From positions 248,001 to 312,000 of the forward strand of contig UCNE01000010.1 of the NCBI GenBank assembly GCA_900473685.1: a stretch of DNA of 64,000 bases. The letters run 5' to 3'. How positions within the stretch are numbered: the first letter of the stretch is position 1; each line of letters starts with the position of its first letter. The notes beneath the pieces were generated by a model. The model was given only the letters and a program-made list of their open reading frames with translations, did no database searches and was not told the DNA's origin. Source of the stretch: Hyphomicrobiales bacterium. Its GTDB lineage: Bacteria > Pseudomonadota > Alphaproteobacteria > Rhizobiales > Rhizobiaceae. Made by a program: the position numbers and the translations under genes. Shown here piece after piece: positions 32,001 through 42,592 of the stretch.

Positions 32001-32849
32001 TCGGGCGGCTTCATCCCGCTGTTCATGACGATGGGCCGCCTGTCCTCCTCCAACGGGTTTTGCGCCGTCATCCGCGACATCACCCAGTGGAAGCGGACGG
32101 AAGAGGAATTGCGCAACGCCAAGCGGGCCGCCGAAACCGCCAATGCCCACAAGAGCGATTTCCTCGCCCGCGTCAGCCACGAAATCCGCACGCCGCTCAA
32201 TGCGATCATCGGCTTTTCCGACATGATGGCGAGTGAGCATTTCGGCCCGATCGGCAATCCACGTTATGTCGAATATGCCGGTGACATCGGCCGCTCCGGC
32301 CGCCATGTACTCGATATCGTCAACGATCTCCTGGATATCTCGAAGATCGAAGCCGGCGAGATGGATCTGGAATTCACCGCCGTCGAGATCAACGATGCCG
32401 TCTCAGAAGCCGTGTCCCTGGTGCAGCCGCAGGCCAATAGCCAGCGGGTGATCATCCGCACCTCGCTGTCGGGTTCGGTGCCGAACGTGGTTGCCGACAA
32501 CCGCTCGATCAAGCAGATCGCGCTCAACATCCTGTCCAATGCCATCCGCTTCACCCCGTCCGGTGGCCAGATCGTCGTGTCGACCGCCTATGAAGCCAAT
32601 GGCAGCGTCATCCTGCGCATCCGCGATACCGGCGTCGGCATGACCCGCACCGAACTCGAGCAGGCGATGAAGCCGTTCCGCCAGGTGACCACCGGGGCCC
32701 GCAAGCGCGGCGACGGCACAGGCCTTGGGCTACCGCTGACCAAGGCGATGGCGGAAGCAAACCGGGCGCATTTCTCGATCAACTCGGCACCCAATGAAGG
32801 CACGCTGGTAGAGATCTCCTTCCCGTCGCAGCGGGTGCTGGCGAACTAG
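29031..32849 (+). CDS. Multi-PAS sensor histidine kinase (PleC/DivJ/PdhS type)
   Basis: 1272 residues from ATG 29031, where the conserved start (YPFIDIAVHERVREHF) begins. A PAS-like N-terminal module is followed by a long acidic, Ala/Glu/Pro-rich linker (about 230-430), a PAS domain (about 443-560), a second acidic linker (about 565-770), two more PAS domains (about 778-890 and 905-1030) and the kinase core: His1050 in RVSHEIRTPLNAIIGFSDMM, N-box NILSNAIRF, G-boxes RIRDTGVGM and GDGTGLGL. No transmembrane helix is visible. The ERFGPI-like stretch after the H-box is typical of the PleC/DivJ/PdhS kinases that control DivK and the cell cycle. Identity with PdhS or CbrA is possible but not proven. 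Confidence 0.88.
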   Translation: MPAKSYPFIDIAVHERVREHFARGDAAVLFSPDMSQVLWSNGEGAFLFGLPSIYDFIDSGANRNDAAYRQMEAAARQLKRSGDSRTFLMRIASGFQRASVSASVEMISVRPGETAILLAAPRNGKPLAIQDRAARMISGFDDPDTHMAVLDGDGAVLAASPGFKALAMTPQTCRSLVTAVARDSDWLLKRPIPTGKGHLPAAIGKLSERPALHLLFAVETILGNLDPGTDFQEIADTDEAPIATEPAVSPAVTPLLSPVALPDDVIDEIEQIEEIAPDEDGFTDASHDIVPAEELEQPSVEDITGSVEPVTEAEAPHHELASDAEPEPAVLDLADPGTIAEGDAREETAIAPMADETVTEERAAGESLHAEPAEAAEETAQDSITLDETIVAEAASDGASAKTAMDAVADAGTGPIDNMPEQAPAGDAGAAEPVQGFVFNPNSRAVRFVWKIDADGRFSEISEEFAAAVGPNAADITGQSFSTLADRYHLDPGNMISELLKRRDTWSGKTIYWPVEGTNLQVPVDLAALPTYSRNREFDGFRGFGIVRVADTINDEQAMGLTFGAQAAVEETVANGSGDAAEGQLPADHGAAEDVAPHDATEEDTTAAEPVEASGDQTDSTEFADELTAAAHVGDRAVDPAHVTPEADEQEDPFRGERPALKLVETPGRRTSDKIVQLDTHRPGTEPLSRSEQAAFREIARQLGENFGKRPNEDIPAADKPAAQNPSQGDVSSKAEAIGADDRADALVDPEPVAKDRLPEAAAPIVPARTSGNSSLTPEILDNLPLALLVHSGDDLFHANSEFLALTGYSDLDELRGEGGIDALFAGDEDDLFDLPDGTMMLIRNDGQLVPVSARLQSIRWEDKNALMMALSATQTAPAAAEIQPVDAVEEPAEAPELQALRMEAEELHSILETATDGVVVVGAEGEIRSVNRSASALFNYDDGEIRGKPFAILFAHESQKAVLDYLAGLSGHGVASVLNDGREVIGREASGGFIPLFMTMGRLSSSNGFCAVIRDITQWKRTEEELRNAKRAAETANAHKSDFLARVSHEIRTPLNAIIGFSDMMASEHFGPIGNPRYVEYAGDIGRSGRHVLDIVNDLLDISKIEAGEMDLEFTAVEINDAVSEAVSLVQPQANSQRVIIRTSLSGSVPNVVADNRSIKQIALNILSNAIRFTPSGGQIVVSTAYEANGSVILRIRDTGVGMTRTELEQAMKPFRQVTTGARKRGDGTGLGLPLTKAMAEANRAHFSINSAPNEGTLVEISFPSQRVLAN

Positions 32850-32881
32850 CCGAAAGCAGCCGATCCCTGGAAAAGCAGACA

Positions 32882-32909
32882 AAAAAAGAGGCAGCTGGGA
32901 AGCTGCCTC
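32882..32909 (-). terminator. Rho-independent terminator
   Basis: GAGGCAGCT (32888-32896), loop GGGA, AGCTGCCTC (32901-32909); seven T follow on the minus strand. It ends either acsA2 (225 bases away) or an independent small RNA. Confidence 0.9.
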
Positions 32910-33055
32910 GATAAGTTGAATGCTAAAACAGGTGCTCGAGAGGTAATGACATCATGTCTGTGCTGGCATCTCTGCCAAAGCCAACCCCACATCGGGTGGC
33001 CTCAAGTTGAGGTCACAATGCGCTGCCATTCGTAAACAAAACCTTTCCACCAAAC
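32882..33055 (-). ncRNA. Candidate small RNA
   Basis: On the minus strand a promoter-like pair (CTTAGG at 33085-33090, 16 bases, CTAAAAT at 33062-33068) is followed, after about 165 bases containing small hairpins (TGGCA-TCTC-TGCCA at 32964-32977), by a perfect terminator at 32888-32909. No ORF is present. It could instead be the 3' end of the acsA2 transcript. Confidence 0.35.
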
Positions 33056-33133
33056 CCGCCGATTTTAGCTATCGGACCGTAAGACCTAAGCTTTGGTTAA
33101 TTCGGCAGGCTCGAAATCGTTAACGTGACGGGC

Positions 33134-35086
<1,953 letters not shown>

Positions 35087-35259
35087 TTTTTCCTCCGCTT
35101 CCCAAGCCAGCCTCTATATCATGCTGCGACGCAAGATAAACAGGCCGCACAAATGATGGCTGTGGCAGTTGCGACATTTTGCGTGTCAACCGTTTGATTT
35201 CCGAGTAATGAAAGCCTATCCAGAGGCCTTCAAAACGATTGAAAGTGCCCCGGACGGCC

Positions 35260-37092
35260 ATGAGGCAATTCTTCACCATCGCCAGCAGAAAAATCGGATG
35301 GAAGGAATTCTTTCTATCACGGACCGTTGCCTGGCTGCTTGTCGGCGCGGTTGTCCTCACTGCGCTGTTCAAGATCGCCCTGCCGCTGTTCGTCTCGACC
35401 GCCAGCGTCAAGACGAACATGGAGAACGTGCTGTCGTCGTGGACGGGCGCCCGGGCCAATATTGGTGGCGCTCCGCAGATCAGCTTCTGGCCACATCCGG
35501 TCCTGACGCTGCGCAATGTCACGTTCGAAGGCGGTGATGCGGCAGCCCCCGAACTGCTGGCGAAGGCTGACGCGATTTCGGCCGGTTTCGACATTCTTGC
35601 CGCCCTGCGTGGCACTCCCATCTTTTACGACTTCCACCTGGTCAACCCGGTTTTCAAGGTGGAACGCCGGATGGACGGAACATTCAATTGGCGCCGTGCC
35701 GGATGGATGGCAGATGCCATCGCCGATGCCTCGGGCAAGATGCCCTCCCCCGCCCGCAACACGCCGATCGGCGACATCGAGATCATCAACGGCACGCTCG
35801 AATCGACAGATCGTGTCACCTTCAGCGCCCATCGCGTCACGGCGATAACCGGTGCTGTACAATGGCGGACGCCGACCGCACGGCTGAATGCAAGTCTTTC
35901 CGCCGTGATGAACGGCCAGCCCGTCCAGTGGTCCATCACGTGCGACGAACCGCTAATGCTGCTATCGGGCCAGAACGGCACCCTCCAGACGGCGTTCAAT
36001 TCCGCACCCCTCACCTTCAGTTTCGACGGTAACGGCAATATTTCAAACCACCCCTTCGCCATCGGCCAGCTTCAGCTCAAGGCTAGATCGGCCAGTGCCC
36101 TTGAAGCCTGGTTCAATGGTGACCCGCTGCCGCCGGCGTCCACCGGTGCCATCGCCGTCAACACCAGCATGACGATGTCGGCGCAGGCCTGGAAAATGGA
36201 CAATCTTTCGCTGTCTCTGGATGATTCCAATGCCACCGGCGTTCTCGGCATTGCCTGGAACAGCACGCGCGGCCCGCGCATCGATGGCACGCTGGCCTTT
36301 GACCAGCTTGATCTGGCGCCGCTCGTTTCGTCCGTGCAAACCGCGCAGTCCGGCTCCGCAATCCCCCTCGACAGGACACTGCTCAAGCAATTCAGCCTCG
36401 ATCTTCGCCTGTCGGCGCAGGAGGTCAGCTACGGCGCGGCGGCCCTGACCGATGTCGCCGCCGGTGTCATGGTGGAAAATGGCCGTGCATCCATCGATAT
36501 CGGCGACGGTACCTTTGCCGGTGGCACGATCAGCGGCCGCATCGCTTTGGCCAACGGCGACACCGAAGGTGGACAGATGCAGTTCGCCCTGAAGAATGCC
36601 GACCTCGCCCCCGTTGCGGCAAGCCTCGGACTGACGGGGCCACTGCCGCTGGGCCGGGGTGTTCTGAGCGTCGATCTATCGGCCGATAGTCCCTTGCAGA
36701 CACTGACCAAGGACGGCATTTCCGGCGAAATACGCTACTCGGCAAACAATGGCACCGTGGTGAATTTCGACCTGCCGGAATTCGAGCGGCTTGCCGCGCA
36801 GGGCCGCGCCTTCAGCATCAGCCACGCCACCAATGGCTCCTTCGCCTTTACGACAGCGGATATCGTCGCGACCTTGCGCAAGGGCGTTGCCGAACTGACG
36901 ACGGCGGATATCACGGGCGAAGGCCGGACCCTGTCCCTTGCCGGGACCATTCCCGTCAGCAGTGGGACGCTGGCGCTTGCCGGGGCCGTCCGGGCTGGCG
37001 ATAATCCGACGCCGGCCACGCGTTTCTTTGTCGATGGCTCCTGGCCGAACCCACTGATTTCACCGCTTCCTGCGATGGCCACACAGCCATAA
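35260..37092 (+). CDS. AsmA family protein
   Basis: 610 residues from ATG 35260; a TTG start at 35239 is also open. A transmembrane anchor (VAWLLVGAVVLTALFKIALPLF, about 24-45) is followed by the AsmA N-domain (VENVLSSWTGARANIGGAPQISFWPHPVLTLRNVTF-type pattern, key residues GxxPxISFWPxPxLTLxxV) and a C-terminal AsmA repeat with PLGRGVLSVDLSADSP. AsmA proteins are bridge-like inner-membrane proteins involved in phospholipid or outer-membrane homeostasis. No operon partner: potI converges on it. Confidence 0.88.
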   Translation: MRQFFTIASRKIGWKEFFLSRTVAWLLVGAVVLTALFKIALPLFVSTASVKTNMENVLSSWTGARANIGGAPQISFWPHPVLTLRNVTFEGGDAAAPELLAKADAISAGFDILAALRGTPIFYDFHLVNPVFKVERRMDGTFNWRRAGWMADAIADASGKMPSPARNTPIGDIEIINGTLESTDRVTFSAHRVTAITGAVQWRTPTARLNASLSAVMNGQPVQWSITCDEPLMLLSGQNGTLQTAFNSAPLTFSFDGNGNISNHPFAIGQLQLKARSASALEAWFNGDPLPPASTGAIAVNTSMTMSAQAWKMDNLSLSLDDSNATGVLGIAWNSTRGPRIDGTLAFDQLDLAPLVSSVQTAQSGSAIPLDRTLLKQFSLDLRLSAQEVSYGAAALTDVAAGVMVENGRASIDIGDGTFAGGTISGRIALANGDTEGGQMQFALKNADLAPVAASLGLTGPLPLGRGVLSVDLSADSPLQTLTKDGISGEIRYSANNGTVVNFDLPEFERLAAQGRAFSISHATNGSFAFTTADIVATLRKGVAELTTADITGEGRTLSLAGTIPVSSGTLALAGAVRAGDNPTPATRFFVDGSWPNPLISPLPAMATQP

Positions 37093-37228
37093 GCGGGACG
37101 GATCGGCCTGCCCCGGGCATGCTCAGAATATCAGCGCGCAAGCCTTCGAGCAGATGCAGCCGTGCTGTGTTTTCTTCGCACGAGAGAGAGAATACGAGCG
37201 CGACTGACGCGTCCACTCTCCGTTCAGA

Positions 37229-38044
37229 TCAGTGCGCGAAAGCGGCCTGCTCGTCCTTGACCCGCTGGATTTCGCGGCTGCGCGAAACCACCGAAGCAAT
37301 CAGCACACCGATCGCGACGATGCCAATCAGGATGGTGCAGACGGCGTTGATTTCCGGCGTCACGCCCAACCGGACCTGGCTGTAGATCCGCATCGGCAAC
37401 GTGGTGGCGCCGGGGCCGGAGGTGAAGCTCGAAATCACCAGATCGTCCAGCGACAGCGTGAAGGCGAGCACCCAACCGGAAAACACGGCGGGCGCGATCA
37501 CCGGCAAGGTCACCTGCAGGAAGGTGGCGACCGGCGTGGCACCGAGGTCCATTGCGGCCTCTTCGATCGAGCGGTCGAAGCTCAGGAGCCGGGACTGCAC
37601 GACGACGGCGACGAAGCACATGGTGAAGGTGATATGCGCCAAAGTCAGCGTCCAGAAGCCCCGATCGAAACCGATGGCAACGAACAACAACAGCATCGAC
37701 AGGCCGGTGATGACCTCCGGCATGACCAGCGGCGCGTAGATCATGCCTGAAAACAGCATGCGGCCGCGAAACCGCGTGTAGCGGGTCATGGCGAGCGCCG
37801 CCAGCGTGCCGAGAACCGTGGCGACCGTTGCCGAAATCAGGCCAACGCGGATGGTGACCCAGGCGGCATCGAGCAGCGCCTGATTGTGGAACAGCTGCAC
37901 ATACCATTTGGTCGAGAAACCCGCCCAGACGGTAACAAGCTTGGACTCGTTGAAGGAGAAGACCACCAGCAACACGATCGGCAGATAGAGAAAGGCGAAG
38001 CCGATGACGATCGAGGCGATGTTGAAACGGGACCAGCGCTGCAT
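37229..38044 (-). CDS. potI: Putrescine/spermidine ABC permease PotI
   Basis: 271 residues starting MQRWSRFNIASIVIGFAFLYLPI, six transmembrane helices, and the EAA loop SIEEAAMDLGATPVATFLQVTLPVIAPAV that contacts PotG. The C-terminus KDEQAAFAH is charged. ATG 38044 overlaps nothing; the stop of potH is 2 bases upstream, so translation is coupled. A longer frame to 38542 lies antisense-style within potH in another frame and is not used. Confidence 0.94.
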   Translation of the reverse strand: MQRWSRFNIASIVIGFAFLYLPIVLLVVFSFNESKLVTVWAGFSTKWYVQLFHNQALLDAAWVTIRVGLISATVATVLGTLAALAMTRYTRFRGRMLFSGMIYAPLVMPEVITGLSMLLLFVAIGFDRGFWTLTLAHITFTMCFVAVVVQSRLLSFDRSIEEAAMDLGATPVATFLQVTLPVIAPAVFSGWVLAFTLSLDDLVISSFTSGPGATTLPMRIYSQVRLGVTPEINAVCTILIGIVAIGVLIASVVSRSREIQRVKDEQAAFAH

Positions 38045-38046
38045 GA

Positions 38047-38958
38047 CTATCTCCCCTCCGCGTCGGCTTTGGACTGCGCATGCTGGAAGAACATGATCGG
38101 CACCACCAGGATGAGCAGCAGAATGGTTGCCACCGCCGCCGAAACCGGCCAGTCGCGGTTGGCGTTGAACTCGTTCCACAAGGTCTTGCCGATCATCAGC
38201 GTCTCGGAACCGCCGAGCAGATCCGGGATAACGAATTCGCCGACGGCCGGAATGAAGACCAGCATGCAGCCGGCGACAACGCCGGGCAGCGACAGCGGAA
38301 ACGTGACGCGCCAGAACGCCCGGATCGGCGTGCAGCCGAGATCCTGGGCGGCCTCGGTCAGGCTGTGATCCATCTTTTCCAGCGAGGAATAGATCGGCAG
38401 CACCATGAACGGCAGGTAGGAATAGACGATACCGATATAGATCGCCCAATTGGTGTTGAGGATGATCAGCGGCTGATCGATCACGCCGAGCGTCAAGAGC
38501 AGCTGGTTGAGCAGCCCTTCCGGCTTCAGGATGGCGATCCAAGCGTAGACGCGGATCAGGAAGCTCGTCCAGAACGGCAGGATCACCAGCATCAGCAGCG
38601 TCGGGCGGATCGTGTTGGGTGCCTGCGCCATGCCATAAGCCACCGGATAGGCAATCAGCAGCGTCAGGAATGTCGAGACCCCGGCGATCCAGAGACTGGA
38701 GATATAGGCCTTGGTATAGAGCGCGTCCTCGGTCAGCCAGATGTAGTTATCGATCGAGAACTGTTTGATATTGTCGATGATCCCGCCAAAACCGGAGGCG
38801 AGGTCGAACACCGGCAAATAGGGCGGCATCGCGACGGCGGTTTCCGACAGCGAAATGCGGATGACGATGAAGAACGGAATGAGGAAGAAAAACAGCAACC
38901 AGGCATAGGGGATGATGATCACCAGCCGGTTGAACAGGGCCGATCCGAATTTTGCCAT
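38047..38958 (-). CDS. potH: Putrescine/spermidine ABC permease PotH
   Basis: 303 residues with six transmembrane helices and the EAA loop SLTEAAQDLGCTPIRAFWRVTFPLSLPG. The motif PAVGEFVIPDLLGGSETLMIGKTLW is diagnostic for PotH/PotB-type polyamine permeases. It lies 4 bases after potG and 2 bases before potI. Confidence 0.95.
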   Translation of the reverse strand: MAKFGSALFNRLVIIIPYAWLLFFFLIPFFIVIRISLSETAVAMPPYLPVFDLASGFGGIIDNIKQFSIDNYIWLTEDALYTKAYISSLWIAGVSTFLTLLIAYPVAYGMAQAPNTIRPTLLMLVILPFWTSFLIRVYAWIAILKPEGLLNQLLLTLGVIDQPLIILNTNWAIYIGIVYSYLPFMVLPIYSSLEKMDHSLTEAAQDLGCTPIRAFWRVTFPLSLPGVVAGCMLVFIPAVGEFVIPDLLGGSETLMIGKTLWNEFNANRDWPVSAAVATILLLILVVPIMFFQHAQSKADAEGR

Positions 38959-38962
38959 GGCC

Positions 38963-40108
38963 TTAATCCTTCAGCACGACGCCGGCATTTTCATCGAACG
39001 AAATCCAGACTTCCTGATCGTAACCGAGCGGATCCTCGACGGCGCGCACTGCATTGAGCGAAGAGGCCTTGATCACCTTGCCGTCCTTCAGCTTGACATG
39101 GAAAACCGTCATATCACCGAGATAGCCGATGTCCCAGATTTCGCCCTGTGCTGCATTGAGCGGCGCACAGGCCGGCCGGTCGCGGCCGACGCGGATCTTT
39201 TCCGGGCGCACGGCAAAGCCGGCCTTGGCGCCGACGGCCGGCGGTTCGGTCGAAGCGACGCGGACGGTGAAGCCGGTTTGCGTGGCGATCTCGGCGGTGC
39301 CATTGCCGGCGGATGAGACCGTGCCGTCGAAAATGTTCACATCACCGATGAAATCGGCGACGAAACGCGAATTGGGCGCTTCGTAGATTTCCGGCGGTGT
39401 GGCCACCTGCACGACCTTGCCATGCGCCATGACGGCGATACGGTCGGCCATGGTCATCGCCTCTTCCTGGTCGTGGGTCACAACGACGAAGGTCAGGCCG
39501 AGTTCCTGCTGCAGGTCCATCAATTCGAACTGGGTTTCCTCGCGCAGCTTCTTGTCGAGCGCGCCCAGTGGCTCATCCAGCAGAAGCACTTTCGGGCGCT
39601 TGGCGAGCGACCGGGCGAGTGCCACACGCTGGCGCTGGCCGCCGGAAAGCTGATGCGGCTTGCGCTTGGCAAACTTGTCGAGCTTGACCAGCTTCAGCAT
39701 CTGGTCGACACGCGCGGCAATGTCGGCCTTCGGCATGCCGTCCTGCTTGAGGCCGAAGGCGATGTTGTTTTCGACCGTCATATGCGGAAACAGCGCGTAA
39801 GACTGGAACATCATGTTGACCGGCCGCTTGTAGGGCGGGATGCCGGCAAGGCTCTGTCCATCCAGGATGATTTCACCCGATGTCGGCTGCTCGAAGCCGG
39901 CGAGCATTCGCAGCAGCGTTGACTTGCCGCAGCCGGACGCGCCGAGCAGAGCAAAGAATTCGCGCGGATAGATGTTGAGCGAGAGATCATCGACGGCAAC
40001 GAAATCCCCAAACCTCTTGGTGACGTTCTTGACTGCGATGAACGGTACGGATTTCGGATCGGTCCAGGGAGCAAAGGAACGCCGGATACTGCCAAGTGAC
40101 TTCATCAT
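38963..40108 (-). CDS. potG: Putrescine/spermidine ABC transporter ATPase PotG
   Basis: 381 residues. Walker A GASGCGKST, Q-loop MFQSYALFPHM, signature LSGGQRQR, Walker B VLLLDEPLGALD and the switch His in VVTHDQEEAMTMAD; the C-terminal TOBE/OB domain (GFAVRPEKIRVG) regulates activity. ATG 40108 or the next codon (40105). Separated from potF by 91 bases that contain a strong hairpin. Confidence 0.95.
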   Translation of the reverse strand: MMKSLGSIRRSFAPWTDPKSVPFIAVKNVTKRFGDFVAVDDLSLNIYPREFFALLGASGCGKSTLLRMLAGFEQPTSGEIILDGQSLAGIPPYKRPVNMMFQSYALFPHMTVENNIAFGLKQDGMPKADIAARVDQMLKLVKLDKFAKRKPHQLSGGQRQRVALARSLAKRPKVLLLDEPLGALDKKLREETQFELMDLQQELGLTFVVVTHDQEEAMTMADRIAVMAHGKVVQVATPPEIYEAPNSRFVADFIGDVNIFDGTVSSAGNGTAEIATQTGFTVRVASTEPPAVGAKAGFAVRPEKIRVGRDRPACAPLNAAQGEIWDIGYLGDMTVFHVKLKDGKVIKASSLNAVRAVEDPLGYDQEVWISFDENAGVVLKD

Positions 40109-40161
40109 CTATCCCCAAATGACATGCACAAACGGCGCCGTCCCCAGCGCCACAAAAGAAA

Positions 40162-40189
40162 ATTGCCCGGATTTTCAGATCCGGGCAAT
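40162..40189 (-). terminator. Stem-loop between potF and potG
   Basis: Perfect 11-bp stem ATTGCCCGGAT (40162-40172) / ATCCGGGCAAT (40179-40189), loop of six, then TTTTCTTTT on the minus strand. It should end most transcripts after potF and leave the permease genes at lower level. Confidence 0.8.
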
Positions 40190-40199
40190 CCTTTTCGAG

Positions 40200-41294
40200 T
40201 TACTGGCCGGTGACCACTTTGGTCCAGAGCCGCGTCACCAGACGCTGCGATTTGGCGTCGTAGGGCGTCACCGTAAACAGCTTGGCGAGCACCTCCGGCG
40301 TCGGATAGATCGCGGTGTCGTCAAGCACTTCCTTGTCGACGAACTGCTGCGATGCCTTATTGCCGTTGGCGTAGAACACCACGTTCGAGGCCTTGGCGAC
40401 CACTTCCGGCTTCATCATGTAGTTCAGAAACTCGTGCGCTTCGGCGACATGCGGCGCATCGGCCGGAATGGCCATGACGTCGAACCACATCTGCGCGCCG
40501 GTCGGCGGGATGACATAGTTGACCGTCACACCAGCCTTGGCTTCGGCAGCGCGGTCACGGGCCTGGAAGACGTCGCCGGAATAACCGACGGCCAGGCAGA
40601 TATCGCCGTTGGCCAGCGCATTGATATATTCCGACGAATGGAACTTGCGAACGTAGGGACGGATCGACGTCAGAAGCTCTTCCGCCTTCTTCAGATCGTC
40701 CGGGGTGCGGCTATCGGGATCGAGGCCGAGATAAGCGAGCGCCGACGGTAGCACGTCCGAGGCCGAATCGAGGATGTGGATACCGCAATCCTTGAACTTT
40801 GCAGCCACTTCCGGCTTGAAGATCACGTCCCAGGTCGGCGCTTCGTCGGTGCCGAGGATCTGCTTCACCTTCTCGACGTTGTAGCCGATGCCGGTCGTAC
40901 CCCACATGTAGTCGACGGCATATTCATTGCCGGGATCGTATTTCTGGATGCGCTCGGAAATCACGTCCCACATGTTGGACAGGTTCGGCAGCTTCGACTT
41001 GTCGAGCTTCTGGAAGACGCCGGCTGCGATCTGGCGCTGCAGGAAGCTTGCCGTCGGCACGACGACGTCATAGCCGGTACCGCCCGCAAGCAGCTTGGTT
41101 TCGAGGATCTCGTTGCTGTCGAAGACGTCGTAAACGACCTTGATGCCGGTTTCCTTGGTGAAATCTTCGAGAATGCTGGCATCGATATAATCGGACCAGT
41201 TGTAGACATTGACCACGCGCTCCTGCGCGGTGGCAATCGTTGCGGACCCTGCGAGGATCAACGCGGCAAAGGCGGTGGCAATCGTACGCGACAT
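40200..41294 (-). CDS. potF: Periplasmic putrescine-binding protein PotF
   Basis: 364 residues with signal peptide ending ATA-QERVV (about residue 23). Family start VVNVYNWSDYIDASILEDFTKETGIKVVYDVFDSNEILETKL (key: NWSDYI and DVFDSNE) and the polyamine-pocket region YMWGTTGIGYN with tryptophan and acidic residues are retained. It binds putrescine or related polyamines and feeds PotGHI. First gene of the operon. Confidence 0.94.
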   Translation of the reverse strand: MSRTIATAFAALILAGSATIATAQERVVNVYNWSDYIDASILEDFTKETGIKVVYDVFDSNEILETKLLAGGTGYDVVVPTASFLQRQIAAGVFQKLDKSKLPNLSNMWDVISERIQKYDPGNEYAVDYMWGTTGIGYNVEKVKQILGTDEAPTWDVIFKPEVAAKFKDCGIHILDSASDVLPSALAYLGLDPDSRTPDDLKKAEELLTSIRPYVRKFHSSEYINALANGDICLAVGYSGDVFQARDRAAEAKAGVTVNYVIPPTGAQMWFDVMAIPADAPHVAEAHEFLNYMMKPEVVAKASNVVFYANGNKASQQFVDKEVLDDTAIYPTPEVLAKLFTVTPYDAKSQRLVTRLWTKVVTGQ

Positions 41295-41638
41295 GGAATT
41301 CCCCTTGGTTTTATCGGGTCAGTCTAGGCATGCTGCCGTCGCCTGCCTGTCTGCCCCTCCGTATGCGCGCTTGGAAGGTAGGCATGTTTTCCAACAACCA
41401 CAAGCGCTTTTACTGGTCCCACGCGAACCATCCATCGGCATCTCAAATTTTAGCGGTCACTGGCAAAAGCCGAATCTTTTCAAGTGCAGCGCGGCTGTCC
41501 GTCAGCCGAGCGCCGCTGAAATGAACGCGGATTAACCATAAGCTTAGATCAAGCCGCATCGGCGGCGTTTACGATTGCTTAACCATGCCCGGAATGCGAT
41601 TTTGCGCCGCAACGGTTGTGCGTTCGGAGTTGACCATC
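41295..41638. other. Intergenic region between potF and the desaturase
   Basis: 344 bases with the divergent promoters of the two genes. I see no ORF with a ribosome site, no strong palindrome and no EcfG motif. Confidence 0.6.
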
Positions 41639-42592
41639 ATGAGTGTGAAGTCGCAGCGGATCGATCCCCGGGAATTGAAGCGGCTATCGATACTGCAGTC
41701 CCACAGGACACTTCTCGCCATCGGTTTCGACTGGGCGTTGATTGCCGCCGCCATTGCTTTCAGCAAATATATCCAGCATCCGCTCGCCTATATCGCAGCG
41801 GTGCTCGTCATTGCCGGACGCATGCACGCCTTCGGCTGCCTGATGCACGAGGCAGCCCATTACCGCATCATCAAGAATCGCAAAGTCAGCGACTGGATGA
41901 GCGACCTTTTGCTGGCATGGCCGATCATGGCGACGGTCGATGGCTATCGCATGAACCATCTTGCCCATCACCAGCACACCAATACCGATGACGATCCGGA
42001 CTGGGCTGCCAAGCTCGGCATGACTCAGTTCACCTTCCCGCAAAAAGTCTGGCGCGGCGTGGTGCAGCTGCTCGGTTATCTCGTCGCGGTGAATTCGGTT
42101 CGCGATATCCTGCATATGGCCAAGCGCATCGCCAAGCATGACCGCTCGACCCGGACCTACAAGCTGCTACGCATCAGCTTCTATGCCGCCGCTGCCGTGA
42201 TCTTCTCGGTCTTCGGCCTCTGGACGGACTTCCTGCTGTATTGGCTTGTGCCGTTCCTCACCTTCTTCTGCCTGTTCCTCTACGTCCGCAGCGTCGCCGA
42301 ACATTTCGGCAGCATGGATTATTCCGACGAACTGGGCAGCTCGCGCACGGTCTATCCATACTTTTGGGAAAAGCTGTTCTTTGCGCCCCACAACATCAAC
42401 TATCATCTGGAACACCACCTTTATCCCGGCGTGCCCTATTACAATCTGCCGGAGCTGCATGCGATCCTGATGAAGAACCCTGCCTATGCCGCCAAGGCGC
42501 ATATCACCCGCGGCTATACGACAGGCTTGCCGGCCGAGTGCTTTGCACCGGATGCGCCGCTGCTGCCCGCGCATCATCCCGTCAGCTACTGA
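41639..42592 (+). CDS. Membrane fatty acid desaturase family protein
   Basis: 317 residues from ATG 41639 (GGAG 10 bases upstream). Three histidine boxes typical of membrane di-iron desaturases: HEAAH (70-74), HLAHHQH (107-113) and HLEHH (256-260), with four hydrophobic helices between (about 25-62, 90-100, 180-216). It may desaturate acyl chains or hydroxylate/ketolate a lipid. It ends directly against the convergent regulator gene. Confidence 0.88.
   Translation: MSVKSQRIDPRELKRLSILQSHRTLLAIGFDWALIAAAIAFSKYIQHPLAYIAAVLVIAGRMHAFGCLMHEAAHYRIIKNRKVSDWMSDLLLAWPIMATVDGYRMNHLAHHQHTNTDDDPDWAAKLGMTQFTFPQKVWRGVVQLLGYLVAVNSVRDILHMAKRIAKHDRSTRTYKLLRISFYAAAAVIFSVFGLWTDFLLYWLVPFLTFFCLFLYVRSVAEHFGSMDYSDELGSSRTVYPYFWEKLFFAPHNINYHLEHHLYPGVPYYNLPELHAILMKNPAYAAKAHITRGYTTGLPAECFAPDAPLLPAHHPVSY

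Noticed and set aside
38045-38542. Upstream extension of potI
   Set aside because: Lies within potH in another frame, Arg/Ala-rich; the true start MQRWSRF is at 38044.
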